From Vagococcus sp. CY52-2 (lineage in GTDB: Bacteria > Bacillota > Bacilli > Lactobacillales > Vagococcaceae), in contig NZ_CP093384.1 in assembly GCF_022655055.1 (NCBI RefSeq), positions 310,001 to 374,000 of the forward strand: a DNA stretch of 64,000 bases, given 5' to 3'. Below the pieces are notes generated by a model. The model searched no databases. It was not told the DNA's origin and saw only the letters and a program-made list of their open reading frames with translations. The position numbers and the translations under genes are program-made. Numbering within the stretch: position 1 is the stretch's first letter; each line of letters opens with the position of its first letter. Shown one piece after another: positions 17,407 through 26,205 of the stretch.

Positions 17407-17955
17407 ATGGAGACATACTATATTAAAGAACATGTCCTTTCAGCTAATGTTCGTACAGTTATTAAAGATATTCAGGATAAACCAGTGTATATTTTAGTTG
17501 GACGTTGGGGTGTGAAGGGGGATGTGCTATCGGTGTATAGCATGGAAGGGGATGTTTTAGCAACAGTGAAACAAACGACATATGCTTTTCCATCTCGTTT
17601 TGATTTGTATGATAGGCAACAAAAAGTTGGCTCTTTAGGTAGATTATTTTCATTGAATCGTGATATTTATTTAGTAAAGCAGCTGAATTGGTTAGTTTTA
17701 GCTAATGTTGGAAAACAATCCTATCGAATGTATTCTTTAAAAGAACGAATGATGTTGATGAATAAGCATACATCATTTCAAGGAGATTACTACAAGCTAT
17801 CAATTATCAATAAAGAAGTATCTCCAATTTGTATTTGTATAGGAGCTGTAATGGATTATTGGGCAAAAAATAATGAAAAAAATTGGCAAACTGTTAACTC
17901 ATTTCTTAATCCTAAACCTTCTTATCAATCAATTGAATTAATTAAAAAAAAATAA
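17407..17955 (+). CDS. LURP-one-related / YxjI-like protein
   Basis: A 182-residue protein of the LURP-one/YxjI fold, a 12-stranded barrel related to Tubby and phospholipid scramblase. Supporting features are repeated short beta segments (YIKEHVLSAN, VYILVGRWGV, KVGSLGRLFSLNRDIYLV, YYKLSIINKEVSPICICIG). Function in bacteria is unknown; lipid or membrane association is a guess from the fold. The ATG at 17407 is preferred over the TTG at 17398, because AAAGGAAG is 9 bases upstream. It probably forms an operon with the phosphatase. Confidence 0.65.
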   Translation: METYYIKEHVLSANVRTVIKDIQDKPVYILVGRWGVKGDVLSVYSMEGDVLATVKQTTYAFPSRFDLYDRQQKVGSLGRLFSLNRDIYLVKQLNWLVLANVGKQSYRMYSLKERMMLMNKHTSFQGDYYKLSIINKEVSPICICIGAVMDYWAKNNEKNWQTVNSFLNPKPSYQSIELIKKK

Positions 17956-17990
17956 AAGCACTTTGGGAAACTTTCCTAAAGTGCTTTTTT
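17954..17990. terminator. Bidirectional terminator, YxjI-like gene and asnA
   Basis: AAAGCACTTT (17955-17964) pairs with AAAGTGCTTT (17978-17987), with an inner GGAAA/TTTCC pair and T-run after it. It lies between convergent genes. Confidence 0.88.
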
Positions 17991-17991
17991 G

Positions 17992-18999
17992 TTATAATAA
18001 GTTTATTGTTCCTCGGCATGCTTCGATTGTTTCTTCATCCCATAAAGATACTTGCACTTCTCCAATATGAGCTTTTTCTAAAAGTAACATGCACATACGA
18101 CTTTGACCAATCCCACCACCAATTGTTAAAGGTAATTCATTTGCTAAAATTTGTTGATGGTATGGGTATTTCAGCCGATCAGTTGCGTTGGCTTTTTCTA
18201 ACTGTTCTTTTAAGGAAGTTTCATCCACACGAATCCCCATACTAGATATTTCGACAGCAGTTTGTAGTGGTTCATGCCAAAATAGTAAGTCTCCATTTAA
18301 TTGCCAATCATCGTAGTCAGGAGAACGACCATCATGCGGTTTTCCGCTCAATAATTTATCTCCGATTTGCATAATAAATGTTGTTGGGTGCTCTTTTACA
18401 TAAGCTTGTTCGCGTTCTTTATCATTGAAATCAGGATATAAATTTTCTAATTCTTGTGTTGTGATAAATGAGACGTTGCTATCAAGTTCAATAGATAGAG
18501 ATGGGTATTTCGTATGCAAACGACTAGATGTTTCAATAATGGCATTGACAATTTGTTGGACAGTTTGTTTTAAATAATCTAGGTTACGTTGCTCTCTTGA
18601 AATAACACGTTCCCAATCCCATTGATCCACATAAATAGAGTGTAAATTGTCTAACTCTTCATCACGCCTAATCGCATTCATGTCAGTATAGATTCCATTT
18701 CCTACATGAAAATCATATTGTTTTAAAGCTGTTCGTTTCCATTTAGCTAGTGAATGAACCACTTCTGCAGGAGTATCTAAAGCTGGAACGTCAAATTGTA
18801 CAGGTCTTTCTACACCGTTTAGATTATCATTTAAACCAGACGTTGTATCCACAAATAATGGTGCAGAGACTCTTTTTAATTTTAAACTTCCAGTTAACGC
18901 TTCTTCAAACCAGTGTTTTGTTAGTCCAATCGCTTTTTGTGTGTCATAAACAGACAACGAAGATTGGTAATTTTTTGGTACAATTGTTTTTTTCTTCAT
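17992..18999 (-). CDS. asnA: Aspartate--ammonia ligase
   Basis: A 335-residue AsnA making asparagine from aspartate, ammonia and ATP; it has a class II tRNA synthetase-like fold. Recognisable segments are [55 protein letters not shown]-like [14 protein letters not shown] and the C-terminal [14 protein letters not shown] motif. The ATG at 18999 is chosen (GGAAG about 10 bases upstream) over a GTG at 19008. Confidence 0.97.
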   Translation of the reverse strand: MKKKTIVPKNYQSSLSVYDTQKAIGLTKHWFEEALTGSLKLKRVSAPLFVDTTSGLNDNLNGVERPVQFDVPALDTPAEVVHSLAKWKRTALKQYDFHVGNGIYTDMNAIRRDEELDNLHSIYVDQWDWERVISREQRNLDYLKQTVQQIVNAIIETSSRLHTKYPSLSIELDSNVSFITTQELENLYPDFNDKEREQAYVKEHPTTFIMQIGDKLLSGKPHDGRSPDYDDWQLNGDLLFWHEPLQTAVEISSMGIRVDETSLKEQLEKANATDRLKYPYHQQILANELPLTIGGGIGQSRMCMLLLEKAHIGEVQVSLWDEETIEACRGTINLL

Positions 19000-19008
19000 A
19001 TAGTTCAC

Positions 19009-19252
19009 TTCCTAATCAAAGATTTCTCACTATTTTATCATATTTTTTTAATTAATGAAAACAAATATAGAATTTCTGAAAAACGACAAAGTCTAAATTG
19101 TATCAATAAGATATATATTATAAATCGTTAAGTTGAAGGTAGTGATGGTAATACAATAAAAGTAAATTATATATTTGTTCAATATAAATGGAATCGTTTC
19201 CTAACATTATGAAATGTGTTACAATAATTCTGAGAAATAAGGAGATGATGAG
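19009..19252. other. Divergent intergenic region asnA / LacI regulator
   Basis: AT-rich spacer holding the asnA promoter (minus) and the regulator promoter (plus). The one clear element is the operator-like palindrome at 19190-19201. TACAAT at about 19219 is a weak -10 candidate for the regulator. I see no gene here. Confidence 0.5.
19190..19201. promoter_or_regulatory. LacI-family operator GGAATCGTTTCC
   Basis: A near-perfect palindrome with the central CG of LacI-family sites, one base different from the two operators at 20267 and 20300. Its position upstream of the regulator gene indicates autoregulation. Confidence 0.7.
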
Positions 19253-20245
19253 TTGAAAGCGACGATGAAAGATGTTGCCGCACTTGCTGGTGTCGGTGTT
19301 GGGACTGTATCAAGAGTTATAAATGGCATAAAAGTTAAGGAACAAACGAAGGATAAAGTTGAATCAGCAATCGAAATATTAAATTATGAACCAAATGAGT
19401 ATGCAAGAGGGTTAAAAAAGAATAAAACTAATACCTTGGCGCTTATTGTCCCTACAATATGGCATCCTTTTTTTTCAGAGTTTGCGTACTATGTAGAAGA
19501 GGAATTAAGCAAAGAAGGGTACAAACTTTATTTATGCAATTCAAACGGAGAAGCTGATAAAGAAAAAGAATACATACAAATGGTTAAACAAAATAAAGTT
19601 GATGGAATTATTGGGGTTACCTATTCGGATATTGATAATTATGTATCTGCTAATTTACCTTTTGTTAGTATTGATCGCTATTTTACTGAAGATGTTTATT
19701 ATGTTACAAGTGATAATTTGTTGGGAGGAAAAATAGCAGCTTCTGAATTGATAAAAAGAAAAGTTCAATATCCGGCATATATTTCAAGTGTATCAAAATA
19801 TAAAAATGAAACATTAAAGAGATATGAAGGTTTTTCAGAATATTGTGAAGAGCATAATCTATCTGTTGTAAAATTAATGGTTGACGAACCAAGAGTGAAT
19901 TTTGTGCAACAAGTTGAGCAGTTTTTGATAGAACACCCTGAAATAGATGGTATATTTGCTGTTAATGATTTAACGGCTTTAGATATTATTAAGGTATTAG
20001 ATAAATTAGAGAGAAAAGTTGGGGAAGATATTCAAATAATTGGATTTGATGGTTCTAAAACGGCACTGGATCAAAATTATTTATTATCAACAATTAGACA
20101 ACAAGTAGATAAGATGGCCGAAGTCTCTGTCCAAAACATTATTAAGTTAATTAATGGAAATGAAGTGCCAAAACGAGTCATGCTACCAGTGAAATTTGTT
20201 GAAGGTTATACAACAAAAAAAAATATTGACATCATTGAAAAATGA
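19253..20245 (+). CDS. LacI-family transcriptional regulator of module 1
   Basis: A 330-residue LacI/GalR repressor. The helix-turn-helix with hinge spans residues 5-60 (KDVAALAGVGVGTVSRVINGI, then EIAxxLNYEPN-like AIEILNYEPNEYARGL). A periplasmic-binding-type effector domain follows with VDGIIGVTYSD and the DGIFAVNDLTALDIIKVL segment. TTG at 19253 is the likely start, with AAGGAG 8 bases upstream; ATG 19265 is an alternative. The same GGAAACGTTTCC-type palindrome occurs before this gene and before the ABC operon, so it likely controls both. Inducer is probably a fructoside or sugar phosphate; this is inferred from neighbours. Confidence 0.92.
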   Translation: MKATMKDVAALAGVGVGTVSRVINGIKVKEQTKDKVESAIEILNYEPNEYARGLKKNKTNTLALIVPTIWHPFFSEFAYYVEEELSKEGYKLYLCNSNGEADKEKEYIQMVKQNKVDGIIGVTYSDIDNYVSANLPFVSIDRYFTEDVYYVTSDNLLGGKIAASELIKRKVQYPAYISSVSKYKNETLKRYEGFSEYCEEHNLSVVKLMVDEPRVNFVQQVEQFLIEHPEIDGIFAVNDLTALDIIKVLDKLERKVGEDIQIIGFDGSKTALDQNYLLSTIRQQVDKMAEVSVQNIIKLINGNEVPKRVMLPVKFVEGYTTKKNIDIIEK

Positions 20246-20311
20246 TGTTAAATTTAACGCATTAAAGGAAACGTTTCCATTTTTTATTTATGACATTATG
20301 GAAACGTTTCA
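20226..20311 (+). promoter_or_regulatory. Promoter and twin operators of the ABC/GH32 operon
   Basis: TTGACA (20226-20231), 17 bases, then TAAATT (20249-20254) is a candidate promoter overlapping the end of the regulator gene. Two copies of GGAAACGTTTCC/A lie at 20267-20278 and 20300-20311, with centres 33 bases apart, about three helical turns, so two dimers would bind the same DNA face. Both sit between the promoter and the ribosome-binding site. Confidence 0.7.
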
Positions 20312-20325
20312 AAAGGGGAGAGAGT

Positions 20326-21642
20326 ATGAAGAAACTTTTTAAATATTCAATGTTGTTAATTGCTACATTGGGTCTAGTATCTGCATGTGGGGGATCTAAA
20401 GAAACCAAAAAAGAAGATAAAGATCCTGGAAGTATCAAAGTTTGGGTACAGTTTTCAGATGAAACACCAGAAGGAAAAGCTTGGCAGGAAATTGTTGACG
20501 GATTTAATAAAGAGTACAAAGGGAAATATAAGGCGTCAACAGAATATATTCCACGTAGTGGGAGTGGTGGTGGATATGAAGATAAAGTAAATGCAGCTGT
20601 AACAACTAAAACATTACCTGATGTAATAACCTTAGATGGTCCAAATACTGCGGCATATGCTCACTCTAAAGTAATTGCACCTTTAGATAATTATTTAAAA
20701 GATGCAGACATGGATGATGTGCTTGATAGTATCAAACAGCAAGGAACTTACGATGGAAAATTTTATGCATTTGGTTTTTCTGAGTCAAGTGTAGGAATGT
20801 ATTATAATAAAAAAATGTTCAAAGATGCGGGCATTAAAGATGAAGAATTACCAACAATTGATAAACCTTGGACATGGAGTGAATTAGAAGATATTTTATC
20901 TAGATTACATAAGAAATATGATTCGCCAGTATTTGATATGCAAATTGCAAGCAACGATGAAATGTTAACTTATGCATATACACCATTTATTTGGTCAAAT
21001 GATGGTGACGTGGTAAACAGCAAAGGAACTGAAGCTAAAGGTCAATTTAATAGTAAAAATTCTGTGGAAGCGTTATCTTTTATTCAGAACTTAGTAAAAA
21101 AAGACTATGTACCAATTACACCGGTGGAAAAAGGATTTGAAACTCAAAAATATCCGATGTATTTAAGTGGTTCATGGACAATGGCAGATTTAGAAGCTAA
21201 TTATCCAGATGTTGATTATGGAATTTTACCTTATCCTGTATCTGATAAAACTAAAAAATTAGTATCACCAACTGGTAGTTGGCAATTAGCGATGACAACA
21301 CAGACTGAGAAAAAAGATGCAGCTGCTGCCTTTATATTATATGCAACAAATACAGAATCAAGTAAAATAATGAGTTTAGCAAATAGTGTACTACCTATTA
21401 GAAAATCTACAATTGATTTAATTAAAAATGACGTTTCTGAAGGCATGAAAGTATTGATGGAGCAAAATCAAGTTTCTGGCCATGCAAGACCTGTTGTGGT
21501 GGCATATCCTCAAGTCTCAAGAGCCTTCCAACAAGCAATACAAGATTTAAGTTACTTTGATGAAAACCCTGATGTACAAAAAGTTGCAGATCAACGAGCT
21601 GAAGAGATGCAGCAAGCAATAGATGTTTCATTAAAGAGATAA
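20326..21642 (+). CDS. ABC sugar-binding lipoprotein
   Basis: A 438-residue extracellular solute-binding protein (family 1, MalE/MsmE type). The signal peptide ends in the lipobox LVSAC followed by GGSKETKK, so it is lipid-anchored. The body has the usual two-lobe pattern (VWVQFSDETPEGKAWQEIVDGFN, FYAFGFSESSVGMYYNKKMF, PMYLSGSWTMADLE). With the adjacent GH32 hydrolase the ligand is likely sucrose or a fructo-oligosaccharide. The start at 20326 follows AAAGGGGAGAG; an upstream in-frame ATG at 20290 lies between the operators and is rejected. Confidence 0.92.
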   Translation: MKKLFKYSMLLIATLGLVSACGGSKETKKEDKDPGSIKVWVQFSDETPEGKAWQEIVDGFNKEYKGKYKASTEYIPRSGSGGGYEDKVNAAVTTKTLPDVITLDGPNTAAYAHSKVIAPLDNYLKDADMDDVLDSIKQQGTYDGKFYAFGFSESSVGMYYNKKMFKDAGIKDEELPTIDKPWTWSELEDILSRLHKKYDSPVFDMQIASNDEMLTYAYTPFIWSNDGDVVNSKGTEAKGQFNSKNSVEALSFIQNLVKKDYVPITPVEKGFETQKYPMYLSGSWTMADLEANYPDVDYGILPYPVSDKTKKLVSPTGSWQLAMTTQTEKKDAAAAFILYATNTESSKIMSLANSVLPIRKSTIDLIKNDVSEGMKVLMEQNQVSGHARPVVVAYPQVSRAFQQAIQDLSYFDENPDVQKVADQRAEEMQQAIDVSLKR

Positions 21643-21648
21643 AATAAG

Positions 21649-21690
21649 AACAGGTAATTAGTAGAATATATTACGAATTGCCTGTTTGAT
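21649..21690 (+). terminator. Intercistronic hairpin after the binding-protein gene
   Basis: AACAGGTAATT (21649-21659) pairs with AATTGCCTGTT (21676-21686) with one U-G wobble, followed by TGATTTT. This is the position where many ABC operons partially terminate or protect mRNA so that binding protein exceeds permease. Confidence 0.6.
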
Positions 21691-21707
21691 TTTAAAGGAG
21701 AGAGATT

Positions 21708-22586
21708 ATGGGAAAGCAAAATGATAGAAAACAGAATGCTTTAGGTTATTTATTTTTAAGTCCTGCACTTATATTATTAGTTATCTTTTTACTCATACCT
21801 ATTGGAATGATGTTTTATTATGCGTTTACAGATTATTATTTGTTAACACCCGATGCAAGACAATTTGTTGGATTAGATAATTTTAAAAAATTGATGTCAG
21901 ACCCAATATTTAAGCAAAGTATTTGGAATACAGCTAAGTTCGTTGTATGGATTATTCCGGTTCAATTGGGAGCTGCTTTAGGAATGGCTTTAATAGTGAA
22001 TAAACAACGTAAAGGAAATATATTTTTTAAAGTAGCTTTTTTTGCACCAGTAGTAATGTCTTTAGTTGTTATCTCCATTTTATGGTTGTATCTATTAAAT
22101 CCAAACGAAGGTTTAATTAACGCATTGCTTAATAAAATAGGGATTGCTTCGATGCCGTTTTTAAAGAGCCCTAAACAGGCAATGTATACCATTGTTTTCG
22201 TTTCAGCATGGCAAGGAGCAGGATACCAAATGCTTCTACTCTTGGGTGGTATGCAAAATATACCAAAAGATGTCTATGAAGCAGCTGAACTAGACGGATT
22301 TACAAAGTTCCAACAATTTAGATATATTACTATGCCTCTACTAAAACCAACAGCAATATTTGTTTTATTAACAACATTAATATCAGCGTTCAAATTAATT
22401 GTTCAACCAATGGTAATGACACAAGGTGGTCCAATGAATTCAACAATGACTATGGTTTACTACATTTACCAAACAGGATTTACTGATAGATTAGTAGGTT
22501 ACTCAAGCTCAATTGCTTTAATATTTACAACGATGATTGGTTTGATAACTATTGCTCAACGTAAAATAACTAAGGAGGATGAATAA
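21708..22586 (+). CDS. ABC sugar permease, MalF/MsmF type
   Basis: A 292-residue integral membrane protein with six predicted segments, beginning with ALGYLFLSPALILLVIFLL. The EAA loop that docks the ATPase is visible as YEAAELDGFTKFQQFRYITMPLLKP near residues 185-215 (given here in overlapping view). AAGGAGAGAG precedes the ATG. It pairs with the next permease, whose gene begins two bases after its stop. Confidence 0.92.
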   Translation: MGKQNDRKQNALGYLFLSPALILLVIFLLIPIGMMFYYAFTDYYLLTPDARQFVGLDNFKKLMSDPIFKQSIWNTAKFVVWIIPVQLGAALGMALIVNKQRKGNIFFKVAFFAPVVMSLVVISILWLYLLNPNEGLINALLNKIGIASMPFLKSPKQAMYTIVFVSAWQGAGYQMLLLLGGMQNIPKDVYEAAELDGFTKFQQFRYITMPLLKPTAIFVLLTTLISAFKLIVQPMVMTQGGPMNSTMTMVYYIYQTGFTDRLVGYSSSIALIFTTMIGLITIAQRKITKEDE

Positions 22587-22588
22587 CA

Positions 22589-23437
22589 ATGCAGAAAAAA
22601 AATATATTATTAAAGATTATAGAATATGTTTTACTGATAATTCTTGCTTCATTGTTCCTATTCCCAATGTTATGGATGGTTGCGTCATCTATGAAACCAG
22701 AAGCGGACGTATTTAACAATTTAACGTCATTAAAAGCATTTTTACCAAGTTTAAATCCAGCCAATTGGTTTAAAACATACGAAGAAGTTATTTCTCGTTT
22801 TAGTGTAGGAACATATCTCTTAAATAGTATTTTTTATGGATTAACATTTGCATTAGGTTCAATTATCGTCAATTCGTTGGCAGGATTTGCTTTTGCAAAA
22901 ATTAATTTTTCAGGTAAAAAAATACTTTTTGGCTTGTTACTAGCACTGTTGATTGTACCGGTTGAAACCATATTAATCTCTCAATTTACAATAGTTGAAA
23001 AATTAGGTCTAGTAAATACTAGATTAGCAGTTATTTTGCCTGGTATGGCAAGTGTATTTAACATTTATCTGTTTCGTAATTTTTTTATCGCAATACCTGA
23101 TGAAATTATTGAATCGGCCAAAATGGATGGAGCTAGTATGGGAACAATATTTTTCAGAATTATGCTCCCAATGTCGAAACCGGCTGTTGCAACAGTAGGG
23201 GTATTATCTTTTATCGGTAGTTGGAATGACTACATTTGGCCTCTAATGGTTCTAACAGATAAGAGTAAATTTTCGATGCAGATTGCCATTACAACGATAA
23301 ATACAACACAACCCGTATATATAAATCAAGTTATGGCAGTTTTAACTATATCAACCATTCCATTAGTAATTATTTATATCGTAGCACAAAAATACATATT
23401 ACAAGGTTTAGGTGGTTCTGGTACCGGAATCAAATAA
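22589..23437 (+). CDS. ABC sugar permease, MalG/MsmG type
   Basis: A 282-residue six-segment membrane protein. The EAA motif reads IIESAKMDGASMGTIFFRI followed by MLPMSKPA, and the C-terminus ends ILQGLGGSGTGIK, close to the usual QGLTAGAVKG end of MalG-type permeases. AAGGAGGATG provides the ribosome-binding site inside the end of the previous gene. No ATP-binding subunit is encoded in this operon, so a shared MsmK-type ATPase elsewhere is presumably recruited. Confidence 0.92.
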   Translation: MQKKNILLKIIEYVLLIILASLFLFPMLWMVASSMKPEADVFNNLTSLKAFLPSLNPANWFKTYEEVISRFSVGTYLLNSIFYGLTFALGSIIVNSLAGFAFAKINFSGKKILFGLLLALLIVPVETILISQFTIVEKLGLVNTRLAVILPGMASVFNIYLFRNFFIAIPDEIIESAKMDGASMGTIFFRIMLPMSKPAVATVGVLSFIGSWNDYIWPLMVLTDKSKFSMQIAITTINTTQPVYINQVMAVLTISTIPLVIIYIVAQKYILQGLGGSGTGIK

Positions 23438-23452
23438 AGGAAGGACACATAT

Positions 23453-24913
23453 ATGAGTCAATCAGTGAATAATTATATTTTAGAAAATAAGAATAAAATC
23501 AATCAAACATTTCGTAATAAGTTTCATTTGATGCCTACTTTAGGGTGGATGAACGACCCAAATGGTTTCGTCTATTATAAAGGTGAATATCATTTGTTTT
23601 ATCAATACTATCCATATGATAGTGTTTGGGGACCGATGCACTGGGGACACGCAAAATCGAAGGATCTGATTCATTGGGAAGATTTACCAGTTGCTTTAGA
23701 TCCTGGTGAAGCATATGATGCAGATGGTTGTTTTTCTGGGAGTGCCATTGTTGTTGAGGACAAGCTATATCTTTTATATACAGGGCACTATGAAAGAAGT
23801 GGAGAAAGAAGAGAGACTCAATGCTTGGCTGTATCAACAGATGGAATAGTTTTTGAAAAATATGAAAAAAATCCAGTGATCTCAGAGAAACAACTGCAAA
23901 AATATGGTGATATATCTGACTTTAGAGATCCAAAAGTTTTTTATCGTGAAGGTGTATTTTATACAGTTGTAGCAACAAAAAGTGAGACAAATTTAGGTAG
24001 AATATTATTATTTGAGTCAAAAGATTTATTTGATTGGCAATTTAAGTCAATTCTTTTGGAAGGGAAAAAGCACCAAGGGATTATGTGGGAATGTCCAGAT
24101 TTGTTTGAATTAGACAATAAGGATGTTTTAATCATGTCACCTATTGAAATGGAAAGACAAGGATATGCCTATTATAATATTAATTCGACTGTCGTGTTTG
24201 TAGGGAAGATAGACTGGAGTGAGGGGAAATTTTCAGTTGAGAATTATCATGAGATTGATACTGGATTAGATTTCTATGCTCCTCAAACTTGTCAAGATGA
24301 CGAAGGTAACAGAGTCATGGTAGCGTGGATGCAGATGTGGCATAGGACAATATGGAGCCACGAATTATCTCATGGGTGGTCTGGCTCGATGACATTCCCA
24401 AGAGAACTAAGTATTGTTGAGAATAAATTAATACAAAAACCTTACAAAACATTTTATGATAACTTGAATACAATATTTAAGGACAACGATATTAGATTGA
24501 CTGAAGAAAATATATATCAAAATAAATCATTAGATAATTTTAATTATTTAAAATTACAGTTAAAAACTGATAGCGCAGAAAAGGTTTATATTGAGTTATT
24601 TGGGAATAAAGTTTATATCAAATATGATGTTAATAGAAATTTGTTAACTTTAACTAGAAAAAATGATAAATATCATATTATTGGAGAAGAAGCTGAAGAA
24701 TTGAATTCTAGAACGATGAAAGTTTTTCCTAAAAATGACGTTCTACTTATTGAATGTATCATTGACACATCATGTATTGAATTATTTGTAAATCATTCTG
24801 ATACGATGACTGCAACTTACTATGATAATAATCGACTAAATCAGGTAGATATTCATGTGACAAGCGGTTCTTCACTGCTTGAAAGTATAGAAATTAGTGA
24901 GCTTAAATTGTAA
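23453..24913 (+). CDS. GH32 beta-fructosidase / sucrose-6-phosphate hydrolase family
   Basis: A 486-residue glycoside hydrolase family 32 enzyme, cytoplasmic (no signal peptide). The nucleophile motif WMNDPNG contains Asp35; the transition-state stabiliser motif is FRDPK and the acid/base motif is WECPD, about residue 214. A five-bladed propeller is followed by a C-terminal beta-sandwich (IIDTSCIELFVNH). As the importer is an ABC system that delivers unphosphorylated sugar, the substrate is likely sucrose or short fructans rather than sucrose-6-phosphate. AAGGAAGG precedes ATG. Confidence 0.92.
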   Translation: MSQSVNNYILENKNKINQTFRNKFHLMPTLGWMNDPNGFVYYKGEYHLFYQYYPYDSVWGPMHWGHAKSKDLIHWEDLPVALDPGEAYDADGCFSGSAIVVEDKLYLLYTGHYERSGERRETQCLAVSTDGIVFEKYEKNPVISEKQLQKYGDISDFRDPKVFYREGVFYTVVATKSETNLGRILLFESKDLFDWQFKSILLEGKKHQGIMWECPDLFELDNKDVLIMSPIEMERQGYAYYNINSTVVFVGKIDWSEGKFSVENYHEIDTGLDFYAPQTCQDDEGNRVMVAWMQMWHRTIWSHELSHGWSGSMTFPRELSIVENKLIQKPYKTFYDNLNTIFKDNDIRLTEENIYQNKSLDNFNYLKLQLKTDSAEKVYIELFGNKVYIKYDVNRNLLTLTRKNDKYHIIGEEAEELNSRTMKVFPKNDVLLIECIIDTSCIELFVNHSDTMTATYYDNNRLNQVDIHVTSGSSLLESIEISELKL

Positions 24914-24972
24914 GAGAAACTAGTGATATAATATAAAGAGATATGTCTTCTCATAGCTGAGAAGGTTTTATC

Positions 24973-25834
24973 GTGTTAATTGGTAGTACTGAAGCAGGCG
25001 GAACGAAATTTGTTTGTTCAGTGGGTGATGAAGATTATTGTGTACAAAATCAAGTGACCTTTCCAACAGCTATATCTGATGAGACGTTGAAAAAAGCGGT
25101 GGATTATTTCAAACAATTGGATCAAATGATGCTTTAGGTGTCGCATCATTTGATCCAATTGAGATTAGAAAACATTACGCCAAAATCAGGGTATTTAACG
25201 ACCACACAAAAACCAGGATGGCAAGATGTGAATGGCATAGTTTATTTGCAAAATGAATGAGATGTCTCAATATCATGGGCTACAGATGTAAATGGTTCGG
25301 TTTATGGGGAATATATTATGTCAACATTATCTAATGAAAAAATAAATTCTTTAGTGTATTATACTGTTGAGATAGGTGTTGTGTTGGTGGTGGAGCTGAG
25401 ATTGACGGTGATAATCTTGACTTTGCTGGGCATTCTGAGATGGGGCATACGTTCGTGAAACGCCATTCATATGACGTTAATTTTGATGAAATCTGTCCAT
25501 TTCATGGAGATTGCTTAGAAGGACTCGTATTAGGCCCAACTTTTGAAGCAAGGCTAGGAAAGAAAGGTGAAACAGTCCCTTTAAATGATCCGGTGCGGGA
25601 TATTATGGCTTATTATTTAGGGTAAGCGGTGATACAAGCTACGTTAATTATTCGCCCAGATAAAATTTTTTTGGTGGAAGTATTTCAAATGAACCATTAC
25701 TTGAAAAAGTTCGAAACAATGTGAAAGAATTTATGAATACTGATGTTGAGTGACCACTATTTGATAAATATATTACAATGCCGTTGATTAAAAACAATGG
25801 GTCTGCCACATTAGGAAATTTTACCGATTTATGA
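24973..25834 (+). pseudogene. Decayed fructokinase (ROK family), paralogue of scrK at 28973
   Basis: From GTG 24973 the translation begins LIGSTEAGGTKFVCSVGDEDY, closely matching the intact kinase, with a GAAGG ribosome-binding site. It is broken repeatedly: a frameshift within 25114-25161, a TGA near 25258, a lost base pair region near 25370-25400, a TAA at 25622 and a TGA near 25751. The segments between (for example EICPFHGDCLEGLVLGPTFEARLGKKGE in pieces, residues of the zinc site included) remain recognisable. The tail diverges after ATLGNF, where an IS remnant begins. The gene probably belonged to the module 1 operon and lost function once a second kinase was present. Confidence 0.92.
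25114..25161. repeat. Perfect 19-bp inverted repeat inside the fructokinase pseudogene
   Basis: CAATTGGATCAAATGATGC (25114-25132) and its exact reverse complement (25143-25161) flank a 10-base loop. The right arm still encodes the expected ASFDPIE; the left arm does not encode the expected kinase residues and adds two bases compared with the intact copy. This looks like a template-switch mutation. Confidence 0.9.
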
Positions 25835-25849
25835 ATACCTCCAAAACGG

Positions 25850-26049
25850 ATTTTAAATGAACGTTATAATGGGTTATTACGTAAAGATGGATTATCTAAA
25901 CAAATGGGTTTCAACGAAATTGAGGAATCTTTTATCCAATCTATTGGATCTAAAAAATAATATTCCTAGACAATCATTAAACTATAAAACACCTTCGGAA
26001 GAATTTTTGAGTTGTGTAGACAACGATATTTTGTTTAGCTTAATGTGAT
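25850..26049 (+). pseudogene. IS30-family transposase remnant (C-terminal part)
   Basis: In one frame the DNA reads LNERYNGLLRKDGLSKQMGF, and after a frameshift NNIPRQSLNYKTPSEEFLS. This is the pattern of the IS30-family DDE transposase C-terminus (NExxNGLLR, then NxRPRKxLGYKTPxEVF). Stops and a frameshift break it and no N-terminal part or terminal inverted repeat is present, so it is an immobile scar. It abuts the truncated fructokinase pseudogene. Confidence 0.75.
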
Positions 26050-26084
26050 AAATGACATTTAAAAAAATTCACAAAACAATTTAT

Positions 26085-26166
26085 GTTATCCGGTTGACAT
26101 GAAAGCGAATTTAATTTATACTCTTAAATATAGAAAGCGCTTTTCAAAAAAATGTTAACCGGTTGC
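26085..26166 (+). promoter_or_regulatory. Module 2 promoter with two LacI operators and a cre-like site
   Basis: TTGACA (26094-26099), 17 bases and TATACT (26117-26122) form a strong promoter. GTTATCCGGTTGAC (26085-26098) overlaps the -35, and GTTAACCGGTTGC (26154-26166) lies downstream; both are CCGG-centred palindromes typical of LacI-family operators. Between them AGAAAGCGCTTTTCA (26132-26146) resembles a CcpA cre site. This implies repression by the module 2 regulator plus catabolite control. Confidence 0.75.
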
Positions 26167-26205
26167 TATAACTGGAAGACTATAATATCATCGGGGGAAA
26201 CTGAT

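Noticed and set aside
25440-25625. Short open frame inside the fructokinase pseudogene
   Set aside because: It is a fragment between two disruptions of the ROK kinase, not an independent gene.
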